Positions 1 to 7,180 of a DNA stretch of 64,000 nt are shown here, piece after piece. A program made the translations under genes and the position numbers. Every line of letters begins with the position of its first letter. Positions within the stretch are counted from its first letter, which is position 1. The notes beneath the pieces are model-generated. The model had not been told where the DNA came from. It was given only the letters and a program-made list of their open reading frames with translations, and ran no database searches. This DNA is from Microbacteriaceae bacterium VKM Ac-2855 (lineage in GTDB: Bacteria > Actinomycetota > Actinomycetes > Actinomycetales > Microbacteriaceae), in NCBI GenBank assembly GCA_013204985.1, contig JABMLG010000005.1, forward strand, positions 124,001-188,000. Reading direction: 5' to 3'.

Positions 1-1
1 C

Positions 2-367
2 ACCGGCAAGCAGCTCGACAACGCGCTGACCTTCGCGACCTTCGTGGCGACGGATCCGGCCTGGCAGGTCGAACTGTCGACTGGTCTTCCCGCCTTCGGT
101 GCGGTGCAGGACGATTGGATCACCAAGCAGAAGGCGGCGAACTACTTCGCCGACAACGACGCCACCTTCGCGGCCTTCAAGGAGGCGACGAGCCAGGTGG
201 TCGGTGACCACTCCTACATGCTCTACAACACGGGCGGGATCTGGACGGAGTCGATGGTGCCGGCGCTGACCGGCGGCAAGAGCGTCGACGATGCGTGGGC
301 GGACTTCTCCTCCGAGCTCACGAACCAGGCGAAGACCTTCGGCTACACGATCGTCGACTCGAAGTAA
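2..367 (+). CDS. Sugar ABC transporter substrate-binding protein, C-terminal part
   Basis: This is the last 121 codons of an extracellular solute-binding protein; the start lies before the window. The visible part carries the aromatic-rich C-terminal lobe usual for family 1 sugar-binding lipoproteins, including the stretch YMLYNTGGIWTESMVPAL. In ABC uptake systems this protein captures the sugar outside the membrane and hands it to the two permeases, which follow directly. A strong hairpin lies between this stop codon and the first permease. The sugar cannot be read from the fragment. The catabolic genes downstream point to a deoxy-hexose such as L-fucose or L-rhamnose, which is inference. 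Confidence 0.85.
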   Translation, partial: TGKQLDNALTFATFVATDPAWQVELSTGLPAFGAVQDDWITKQKAANYFADNDATFAAFKEATSQVVGDHSYMLYNTGGIWTESMVPALTGGKSVDDAWADFSSELTNQAKTFGYTIVDSK

Positions 368-371
368 TCCT

Positions 372-401
372 GAGGGGGCGCGGCCTCGGTCGCGCCCCCT
401 C
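372..401 (+). terminator. Intercistronic hairpin after the binding-protein gene
   Basis: An 11-bp perfect inverted repeat (GAGGGGGCGCG at 372-382, its complement at 391-401) with an 8-nt loop starts 4 nt after the stop codon. No T-tract follows. In ABC operons such hairpins often protect the binding-protein mRNA or partly terminate, giving more binding protein than permease. That role is inferred from position. Confidence 0.6.
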
Positions 402-436
402 ACCACCCGACCGCTCCACATCTCGAGGACGAGTAC

Positions 437-1408
437 ATGAGTGCAGATACGTTGACCCGGCCGGTCCCGGCCGGTGCCGAAGCTCCGCTACCCGGCGGGG
501 CGCCGCGGCGCCGCGGCACCCTGCACCGTAAGGAGGCCCGGGGCGCGTGGATCCTGCTCGCGCCCTACACGCTGCTGCTGCTCGTCGCGGGCATCGTGCC
601 CGTTCTCTACGCGCTGTACACAAGCCTGCAGAAGGCGCCGACGCCGGTGAATCCCGACTCCGGTTTCGGTGGCATCGACAGCTACGTGACGGTGTTCAGC
701 GACTTCCGCTTCTGGGGCACCTTCGGCAACATCTTCGGCGTGCTGCTGGTGTGGCTGCCGATCATGATGATCGGCATCGTCGGTCTCGCGCTGCTCGTGC
801 ACGCCAGCGCCGGCCGCTTCGGCAACGTGATGCGCTTCGTCTACTACCTGCCGGGCGCGCTCGCCGGCATCGCGAACTTCACCCTGTGGGTGTATCTGCT
901 CAACCCCGGCCAATCGCCCATCGAGTTCTTCCTCTCGGGGCTCGGGCTGGACACGATCAAAGAGGTCACGGCCCCCGGCAACCTGCCGCTGATCCTCGCC
1001 GGGATGCTGTTCTTCCAGGGCGTCGGCACCTGGATCGTGATCGTCAACGGCGGCCTCAACGGTATCCCCGACGAAGTGTTCGAGGCGGCCAACATCGACG
1101 GCGCCAGCACCTGGCAGATGACGTGGCGGATCAAGCTGCCCCTGATCCGGCCGTGGATCGGCTACGCCGCGCTGATGAACCTCGCCTACGGCTTCCAGCT
1201 GTTCCTCGAGCCCTATCTGCTCGATCAAGTGTCATCCGGGTCCTTGCCGGACCAATGGACACCGACCCAGTTGGGCTACGCGTTCGCGTTCTCCAACTAC
1301 AACTTCCCGGCGGCGGCGGCGATGTCCATCATCTTGCTGGTGATAACGCTCGGGATCGGCCTGCTGATCGTGTTCCGCAGCGGCCTGTTCGGCGAGGAGG
1401 AGAAGTGA
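437..1408 (+). CDS. Sugar ABC transporter permease (MalF type)
   Basis: A 323-residue integral membrane protein with about six transmembrane segments; the first follows a basic N-terminal tail near residues 35-61. The EAA loop that docks on the ATPase is visible near residue 216 (EAANIDGASTWQMTWRIKLP). With the next gene it forms the transmembrane pore of a carbohydrate importer. No ATPase gene is present here. Such systems in actinobacteria usually share one MsiK-type ATPase encoded elsewhere. The stop codon overlaps the next start (TGATG), so the two permeases are probably translationally coupled. Confidence 0.9.
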   Translation: MSADTLTRPVPAGAEAPLPGGAPRRRGTLHRKEARGAWILLAPYTLLLLVAGIVPVLYALYTSLQKAPTPVNPDSGFGGIDSYVTVFSDFRFWGTFGNIFGVLLVWLPIMMIGIVGLALLVHASAGRFGNVMRFVYYLPGALAGIANFTLWVYLLNPGQSPIEFFLSGLGLDTIKEVTAPGNLPLILAGMLFFQGVGTWIVIVNGGLNGIPDEVFEAANIDGASTWQMTWRIKLPLIRPWIGYAALMNLAYGFQLFLEPYLLDQVSSGSLPDQWTPTQLGYAFAFSNYNFPAAAAMSIILLVITLGIGLLIVFRSGLFGEEEK

Positions 1409-2379
1409 TGTCGGTCGCGACCAAGGCCCCGCGCATCCGCAAGGCGACCCCGGAGTCGCACGTTCCGCACGCCGTCGGCAGTCGCGCCTGGACCACCGGG
1501 CGGGTCTCGCGCATCCTGGTGATGCTGGTGATGGCGGGGGTGTTCATCTTCCCGATCGTCGGCTTCGTCGCCATGGCGTTCCGCGACCAGGACGCGGTGG
1601 CGGCCGGTACCGACGGATTCATGGGCTTCGGCGGGCTCTCGTTCGAGAACGTCGCGTACAGCTGGAGCCAGGTGATCGGCTTCGGCGCGGGCGGCGGCGG
1701 CATCTTCCTCACCTGGATGGGCAACTCGCTGATCGTCGGAGTCGGGGGCGCTCTGATCGCCGTCATCGCGGCCATCCCGGCCGGCTACGCGATGGCTCGG
1801 CTGCGTTTCCGCTACCGGCGCACGCTGCTGTTCATCACCCTGCTGACGATGGTGATGCCGAACACCGTGCTGGTGATCCCGCTCTTCCTCGAGGTGAACG
1901 CGATCGACGCCGTCGGCCAGTTGTGGCCCGTCGCCGTGATCATGGGCTTCTTCCCCTTCGGCGTCTACCTCAGCTACATCCACTTCATGACCACCATGCC
2001 GGCCGAGCTCGTCGAGGCCGCACGGATCGACGGTCTGAGCGAGGTGGGCATCTTCCTGCAGGTCGCGACGCCGATCTCGAAGCAGGCGATCGCCCTGGTC
2101 GCGTTCTTCGCCTTCGTGGCGAACTGGACGAACTTCTTCCTGCCGCTCGCCCTGCTGACCTCGAACTCGCAGAACAAGACGGTCTCGATCGGGATCCAGG
2201 AACTGATCGGCTCGAGCCCGCTGTTCAACCCCACGGTCGCGGCCGGCCTGGACGTCAAGCTCTACATGCCCCAGCTCGCGCTCGCGACGGTGATCTCCAT
2301 GCTGCCGCTGCTGGCCGTGTTCCTCGGCGCCCAGAAGTTCTTGATGCGCGGACAGACCGTCGGAGCGGTGAAGGGATGA
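1408..2379 (+). CDS. Sugar ABC transporter permease (MalG type)
   Basis: A 323-residue permease and partner of the preceding one. It has a basic N-terminal tail, about six membrane segments and an EAA loop near residue 202 (EAARIDGLSEVGIFLQVATP). The ATG at 1408 overlaps the previous stop by one base and follows GAGGAGGAGAAG, a good ribosome-binding site. A longer in-frame reading upstream lies inside the first permease and is rejected. The protein completes the membrane part of the importer. Confidence 0.9.
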   Translation: MSVATKAPRIRKATPESHVPHAVGSRAWTTGRVSRILVMLVMAGVFIFPIVGFVAMAFRDQDAVAAGTDGFMGFGGLSFENVAYSWSQVIGFGAGGGGIFLTWMGNSLIVGVGGALIAVIAAIPAGYAMARLRFRYRRTLLFITLLTMVMPNTVLVIPLFLEVNAIDAVGQLWPVAVIMGFFPFGVYLSYIHFMTTMPAELVEAARIDGLSEVGIFLQVATPISKQAIALVAFFAFVANWTNFFLPLALLTSNSQNKTVSIGIQELIGSSPLFNPTVAAGLDVKLYMPQLALATVISMLPLLAVFLGAQKFLMRGQTVGAVKG

Positions 2380-3473
2380 GCGGGGCGCCACCCGAATTCC
2401 ATCCGGCGGCGGCCTACACGCTCGCGCTGCCGGAGCATCCACGCCCGATCGTCCTGCTCGGCGCCGGCGGGATCGTCCGCGACGCCCACCTGCCGGCGTA
2501 CCGGAAGGCGGGGTTCACGGTCGCGGCGATCTACAACCGCACCAAGGCTCGTGCCCAGGCGCTCGCCGACGAATACGGCATCCCGCTGGTGTTCGACGAC
2601 GTTGCAGAGGCCGTCGCCGCGGCTCCGGCGGATGCGGTCTTCGACATCGCGCTGATGCCGGAGCAGTACCTCGACACCCTCGAGCAGTTGCCGGACGGCG
2701 CGGCCGTGCTGATTCAGAAGCCGCTCGGCAATCACCTCGACGACGGCGCGCGCATCCGTGAACTCTGCCACCGCAAGGGCCTCGTCGCGGCGGTGAACAC
2801 GCAGCTGCGGTTCGCGCCGTACGTCGCGGCGGCTCGGGCGATGATCGCGGACGGGGCGATCGGCGAACTCTACGACCTCGAGATCCGCGTGTCCGTGGAC
2901 ACGCCCTGGTCGATGTTCCCGCACGTGCTGCTGCTCGATCGGCTCGAGATCAACATGCACAGCGTGCACTACATCGACCTGGTGCGCTCGTTCCTCGGCG
3001 ACCCCACGGGAGTGAGCGCCGTGACCGAACGCAACCCGGGCCGCGAGACGCGCAACACCCGCTCCCTGATCCTGCTGCGGTACGGCGACCGGCCCATCCG
3101 CGTGGTCATCTCGACGAATCACGACCACGACTTCGGCCCCGGCTATGAGGAGTCGTTCGTGAAGTGGGAGGGTACGAAGGGCGCGATCCGCGCGCAGCTC
3201 GGCCTCCTGCTCGACTACCCGCGCGGAGGCGAGGACCGCCTCGAGTACGTGCTGCGCGCCGAGAAGGAGAAGGGATGGCGACCGCTGGAATTCGACGGCT
3301 CGTGGTTCCCGGATGCGTTCATCGGTTCGATGTCGGCCCTGCAGCGCTTCGTCGAGGGGTCCGTACCGACCCTGCCCACCTCGGTCGACGACGTCTACCG
3401 AACGATGGCCGTGGTCGAAGCCGCGTACGACTCGGCAGCCCGCGAGGGCATCCTCCCCGCGTACGACGCCTGA
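2376..3473 (+). CDS. Gfo/Idh/MocA family oxidoreductase
   Basis: A 365-residue NAD(P)-dependent sugar dehydrogenase-like protein. The N-terminal Rossmann fold shows the dinucleotide loop LLGAGGIVRDAHLPAY near residues 27-42. The usual E-K-P element appears as IQKPLG near residue 113, and a C-terminal alpha/beta domain completes the family length. The ATG overlaps the permease stop by 4 bp (ATGA), so it belongs to the uptake operon. In such operons these enzymes oxidise the imported sugar or a derivative. The exact substrate cannot be told from sequence alone. Confidence 0.85.
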   Translation: MSGAPPEFHPAAAYTLALPEHPRPIVLLGAGGIVRDAHLPAYRKAGFTVAAIYNRTKARAQALADEYGIPLVFDDVAEAVAAAPADAVFDIALMPEQYLDTLEQLPDGAAVLIQKPLGNHLDDGARIRELCHRKGLVAAVNTQLRFAPYVAAARAMIADGAIGELYDLEIRVSVDTPWSMFPHVLLLDRLEINMHSVHYIDLVRSFLGDPTGVSAVTERNPGRETRNTRSLILLRYGDRPIRVVISTNHDHDFGPGYEESFVKWEGTKGAIRAQLGLLLDYPRGGEDRLEYVLRAEKEKGWRPLEFDGSWFPDAFIGSMSALQRFVEGSVPTLPTSVDDVYRTMAVVEAAYDSAAREGILPAYDA

Positions 3474-3525
3474 CGATCGGCCGATCACCCCACCACCGCG
3501 CCGCACGGGCGCACGAAGGAGAAGC

Positions 3526-4371
3526 ATGCGATTCATCCGAGTCGGCGAAAGCGGGCAGGAAGTGCCCGCCGTCGAGCACGAGGGAGCCCGTTACGCCCTG
3601 ACGGGGCTCACACCGGACATCACCGGCTCGTGGTTGGAAGCGGGCGGCATCGCGGCGACGCGGGCGGCGCTCGCCGACGGATCACTACCGCGCATCGACG
3701 ACGGAGGTCGCCTCGGCGCCCCCATCGCGGCGCCGACCAAGATCGTCTGCATTGGACTGAACTACCGCGATCACGCCGAGGAGACGGGGGCGGCCATTCC
3801 TGCCGAACCGGTGGTCTTCATGAAGGACCCCTCGACGATCGTCGGCCCGTTCGACGACGTACTGATTCCGCGACGTTCGGTCAAGACCGACTGGGAGGTG
3901 GAACTCGGAGTGGTGATCGGCCGGACTGCGCGCTACCTGGAGTCGCCCGAGCAGGCGCTCGCGCACGTCGCCGGCTACGTGCTCTCGCACGACGTCTCCG
4001 AGCGTGAGTTCCAGCTCGAGCGCGGCGGGCAGTGGGACAAGGGCAAAAGCTGCGAGAGCTTCAACCCGCTCGGGCCGTGGCTCGTGCCCGCCGACGAGGT
4101 CGCCGATCCGCAGGCTCTCGGAATGCGACTCAGCGTCAACGGCGAGGTGCACCAGAACGGATCGACGTCGACGATGATCTTCGGCGTCGCGCACGTCATC
4201 TGGTACCTCAGCCAGTTCATGGTTCTGCGGCCGGGCGACCTGATCAACACCGGCACGCCGGCCGGCGTGGCGCTCGGGTTGCCGGGCAACCCGTACCTGC
4301 GGGCCGGCGACGTCGTCGAGCTGTCCATCGACGGCCTGGGCACCGCCCGGCAGACCTTCCGGGACGCGTGA
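3526..4371 (+). CDS. Fumarylacetoacetate hydrolase-family protein
   Basis: A 281-residue FAH-fold enzyme. The metal-binding acidic residues are visible in DWEVELGVVIG (near residue 121) and SHDVSERE. The substrate loop IGLNYRDHAEE and the late GDLINTGTPAGV motif are also typical. Family members cleave or hydrolyse C-C bonds in diketo acids. In L-fucose and L-rhamnose catabolism the homologous step acts on 2,4-diketo-3-deoxy sugar acids. The SDR partner next door makes that role likely but not proven. The start at 3526 is set by AAGGAGAAG just upstream, and the stop overlaps the next start. Confidence 0.85.
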   Translation: MRFIRVGESGQEVPAVEHEGARYALTGLTPDITGSWLEAGGIAATRAALADGSLPRIDDGGRLGAPIAAPTKIVCIGLNYRDHAEETGAAIPAEPVVFMKDPSTIVGPFDDVLIPRRSVKTDWEVELGVVIGRTARYLESPEQALAHVAGYVLSHDVSEREFQLERGGQWDKGKSCESFNPLGPWLVPADEVADPQALGMRLSVNGEVHQNGSTSTMIFGVAHVIWYLSQFMVLRPGDLINTGTPAGVALGLPGNPYLRAGDVVELSIDGLGTARQTFRDA

Positions 4372-5120
4372 TGGCCGAGTTCGACGGCCTGGTGGCGGCG
4401 GTCACGGGCGGCGCCTCCGGCATCGGTCTCGCTACCGCGCGGCTCCTGCACGAGCGAGGCGCACGCGTCTTCGTGCTCGATCTGAACACCGACGGCCTTC
4501 CGGCGGGACTCACCGGTATCGCCTGCGATGTATCCGATCGCTCGTCCGTCGACGCGGCGATGGCCGAGGTCGAGGTCGCGGCCGGTGGTCTGGACGTCCT
4601 GGTGAACAACGCCGGGATCAGCGCCATCGGCACGGTCGAGGACAATGCCGACACCGATTGGACGCGGGTACTCGACATCAACGTGGTCGGGGTCGCCCGC
4701 GTCACCGCCGCGGCGCTGCCGCTACTGCGACGTTCCGGCGCCGCAGCGGTGGTGAACCTGTGCTCGATCGCCGCCTTCAACGGGCTTCCGCAGCGCGCGC
4801 TGTACTCGGCGACGAAGGGTGCCGTCTACGCCATGACGCTCGCGATGGCGACCGATCACGTCCGCGAGGGCATCCGCTTCAACTGCGTCAGCCCCGGCAC
4901 CGTCGATACCCCGTTCGTCGCGCGGATGCTGCAGAACTTCCCGGATCCGGTCGCCGAGCGTGCAGCGCTGGACGCCCGCCAGGCGACCGGGCGGATGGTC
5001 AGCCCGGAGGAGGTCGCCGCCGCGATCGCCTACCTCGCCTCGCCGTCGGCGGGCTCGACGACCGGCACCTCGCTGCTTGTGGACGGCGGCGTGACGACAC
5101 TCCGCGTGCGTCCGCGCTGA
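4371..5120 (+). CDS. SDR-family sugar-acid dehydrogenase
   Basis: A 249-residue classical short-chain dehydrogenase. It has the cofactor motif TGGASGIG near residues 10-17, NNAG near 79 and an intact YSATK active site near 145-149. It overlaps the FAH-family gene by one base. Homologues paired with an FAH hydrolase oxidise 2-keto-3-deoxy-L-fuconate or the rhamnonate equivalent, which would supply that hydrolase's substrate; this assignment is inferred from the pairing. The last 91 bp overlap, on the opposite strand, the 3' end of the next gene. Confidence 0.85.
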   Translation: MAEFDGLVAAVTGGASGIGLATARLLHERGARVFVLDLNTDGLPAGLTGIACDVSDRSSVDAAMAEVEVAAGGLDVLVNNAGISAIGTVEDNADTDWTRVLDINVVGVARVTAAALPLLRRSGAAAVVNLCSIAAFNGLPQRALYSATKGAVYAMTLAMATDHVREGIRFNCVSPGTVDTPFVARMLQNFPDPVAERAALDARQATGRMVSPEEVAAAIAYLASPSAGSTTGTSLLVDGGVTTLRVRPR

Positions 5121-5791
5121 CGCCACCGCATCCGCCCCCGCGCCGCAGCACCGTGGGGGCGGACGGTGTGCCCGCCGAGGGGGCGTACCCGGCTCAGCGC
5201 GGCCACGAAGGCGGCGATGCCGGCGAAGAGCACGAGCACGATGACGTCGTAGAGGGCGTACATCACCGGCCCGTCGACCTGGCCGGGATCGAGGAAGAAG
5301 TAGGGGTACCAGCCGATGATGGCGCCGCGGATGAGGGTCACGACGCCCCAGCCGACCGGGAAGATCAGCACGAACAGCGTCGTCCTCCACGGCACAGGAC
5401 GTCGGCCGGGGCCGAGGATCCAGTCGAGGATGGCGATGCTCGGGATCCAGAAGTGCAGGATCGCGCTCGACCACGGGATGTCGAGACGGTAGCTGCGGGT
5501 GTTCGCCTCGGCCGCGATCAGGCCGAAGACGATCCCCGAGACGATGATGTACACGATGACCAGTGCCCGCGTCACGCTCAGCCAGCGCGGCTCCCAGCGG
5601 CGTGCGAGTCCGACGAGGCCAGACAGGGCCATCACGAGTACGCCCGCCATGTTCGACTGCGTCGTGAAGTAGGCGAAGAAGTTGTCGATCTGGAAGGCGC
5701 GGAAGCCGAGCGTGTAGAAGTAGTCGCCGGTCAGCGCGATGACGCCGAGCACGGCGAGGGCGAGGCGGAGGATCGCGAAGGCTTTTCGCAC
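5030..5791 (-). CDS. Pr6Pr-like integral membrane protein
   Basis: A 253-residue membrane protein with about six hydrophobic segments, resembling the Pr6Pr/FAR-17a-AIG1-like family of unknown function. Recognisable features are the FFAYFTTQSNMAGVL segment near the N terminus and the WILGPGRRPVPWR loop. The C-terminal tail of about 45 residues is basic and polar and is probably cytosolic. The gene starts with GTG. Its 3' end runs 91 bp into the convergent SDR gene, so the tail is encoded entirely opposite another gene. A shorter protein would still contain all membrane segments. No function is proposed. Confidence 0.7.
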   Translation of the reverse strand: MRKAFAILRLALAVLGVIALTGDYFYTLGFRAFQIDNFFAYFTTQSNMAGVLVMALSGLVGLARRWEPRWLSVTRALVIVYIIVSGIVFGLIAAEANTRSYRLDIPWSSAILHFWIPSIAILDWILGPGRRPVPWRTTLFVLIFPVGWGVVTLIRGAIIGWYPYFFLDPGQVDGPVMYALYDVIVLVLFAGIAAFVAALSRVRPLGGHTVRPHGAAARGRMRWRQRGRTRSVVTPPSTSSEVPVVEPADGEAR

Positions 5792-6080
5792 ACGCGCTCC
5801 GATCCGGCCGATATCCGGGCGACGACGCGTCCTGACCCGACGACTCCTACCCGACGCACGATTCTACGGTCGAGCCGCGGCGTCGACCGTCGCGTTGCCT
5901 GAGTGCCGGCGCTGCGGACGCCGTGGCGGCACGATGCGGTGCCAGCGTCGTCGCCGTGCCGACGCGGACTGCGCAGCTCCTGTCGCAGGGCCCTGGCGCT
6001 GCGACTTACAGATGAGGGATGCAGGAACACCCCCTCGGCGGGCCGCTCTCGCGGTTACCGACGATGTAGTGATCGCCGAA

Positions 6081-6119
6081 CAGGAGACGGTGGCCCGGCT
6101 GGCCACCGCGGGTCTCCTG
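6081..6119. other. Strong hairpin
   Basis: CAGGAGAC at 6081-6088 pairs with 6112-6119 and GGTGGCC at 6089-6095 pairs with 6101-6107. Together they form a 15-bp stem with one small bulge and a 5-nt loop. On the + strand the sequence ACGGTTTCGTT follows, which would suit a terminator, but no gene precedes it on that strand. Confidence 0.5.
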
Positions 6120-6300
6120 ACGGTTTCGTTGACTACGTGAAAACCTGCTCGGCATCTGTCGGAGCATCAGCGGCTTATCGAGTTCGAGGGTGTTGTGGCG
6201 CAGGATCGCGGTTCACTCATCGCACCCGAGGTGCGTCCGTCGCCGCCGACGTCGCCGCTTTCGTCCGGCAGGAGAGCGTAGCTCTGCTCGGTGGGTGCAT

Positions 6301-6362
6301 AACTTCGGCTGAGAGGGTCGCTCAGCGCCGATGAGCGCTGGCGGGCCCTCTCAACCGAAGTT
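6301..6362. repeat. Nested inverted repeat
   Basis: Outer arms of 17 bp (6301-6317 and 6346-6362) match with one mismatch. Between them a second small hairpin (CGCTCA at 6319-6324 with TGAGCG at 6332-6337) is nested. The whole 62 bp would fold into one rod. No gene boundary explains it. It could be a small mobile palindromic element or a structured RNA end. Confidence 0.5.
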
Positions 6363-6789
6363 GTGTCCAGTGCGTTGTCAGCGTGCCATGTTGCCAAGTG
6401 CGCCCGAAATGCGATGAGCCGCATCAGGTCACGACGCCACTTCATCCTGTCTCGAACCGATAACTGATGAGCACACCCTCACGGCGCACTGGTACACGAA
6501 CTCCGACGCGTCCAACAACGCGGAGCTCAACACGAGTTCCAGCCTCTTCGCTCCCACCTCGAGCGAGCGTGCGGTGACCAACGGCGCCTGCTCGCCGGCG
6601 AACAACCAGCGCGCTCGCGTTGTCCTGCCAGCAGCGCTGCCTCGAACTCGGATCAGCAGAAAGGCCGCGCGGCGGTCGACGCTGTGGGCACCAGGCCCTA
6701 CCACGATGAGCGCTGGCACCGCCTCGTCCGCTCGGCTGACCCCGCGCGGGGGAGGCCCGCTGCCACGGCGCGAGGTAGCGTGAAGACAG

Positions 6790-6893
6790 CCCCTCAGGGT
6801 GGGGTGGTCCTTCCAGGGGGAAGGTCGGTCCTCTTCGGAGGACCGCGGGTGAGTGCCGCGAGTGCGTCGGTTGGGGAACCGACGCCTCGCGGC
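6790..6893. other. Cluster of consecutive hairpins, possible structured RNA
   Basis: Hairpins follow each other with almost no spacer: CCCC/GGGG (6790-6804), CCTTCC/GGAAGG (6809-6824), GGTCCTC-TTCG-GAGGACC (6827-6844, a C-UUCG-G tetraloop on the + strand), and a 17-bp stem with one bulged base and a GGGG loop (6855-6893). The density of stable stems is far above random intergenic DNA. It does not match tmRNA, RNase P RNA, SRP RNA or 6C RNA as I know them. The strand of any transcript is unknown. Confidence 0.4.
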
Positions 6894-6982
6894 CCCCCAT
6901 TCGTCTCGGGTCGATTCTTCGCCCGCTTCGGGCCGATCCTGCAGCATCCGGTCGATGTCGCAGTAGCCATCGAGGTGTCGAT

Positions 6983-7057
6983 GCATCGACCGCAATCCTT
7001 GCAGCAGAGACCGCCAAATTTTTCAGCAGCGACCGCAGTTTCGTGGCAGGGACCGCA
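6983..7057. repeat. Four copies of a 12-bp motif spaced about 21 bp
   Basis: The motif GCATCGACCGCA (6983-6994) recurs as GCAGAGACCGCC (7004-7015), GCAGCGACCGCA (7026-7037) and GCAGGGACCGCA (7046-7057), at steps of 21, 22 and 20 bp. The spacers are not conserved, so this is a phased set of motifs and not a simple tandem duplication. The first form occurs again exactly at 56393-56404 in another gap. Confidence 0.55.
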
Positions 7058-7068
7058 CCGTCAGGGCC

Positions 7069-7180
7069 GGCGCCGCGCTCGGCCGGCACCGCGCTCGGCC
7101 GGCACCGCGCTCGGCCGGCACCGCGCTCGGCCGGCACCGCGCTCGTCTGGCACCGCGCTCGTCCGGCACGCCGCGCTACC
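7069..7180. repeat. 16-bp tandem repeat, seven units
   Basis: Seven contiguous units with consensus GGCACCGCGCTCGGCC run from 7069 to 7180. Units two to four are identical and the outer units diverge. The last unit contains the TAG stop codon of the minus-strand KimA-like gene (7176-7178), so copy-number change here could alter its C terminus or 3' UTR. Confidence 0.9.

Larger units (their letters stand above)
5792..7175. other. Gene-free 1.4-kb stretch with hairpins and repeats
   Basis: I see no convincing gene on either strand between the Pr6Pr-like gene and the KimA-like gene. Open frames exist but none looks like a known protein. The stretch holds a 15-bp hairpin (6081-6119), a long nested inverted repeat (6301-6362), a run of consecutive hairpins (6790-6893), a 21-bp phased motif array (6983-7057) and a 16-bp tandem array (7069-7180). 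A patch at 6463-6630 has protein-like codon use in one + frame and may be a gene remnant. Confidence 0.6.

Noticed and set aside
6790-6893. Known RNA such as 6C RNA, tmRNA, RNase P RNA or SRP RNA
   Set aside because: None of the conserved sequence marks of these RNAs is visible. The C runs in the loops on the minus strand are only four to five long, not the six of 6C RNA.
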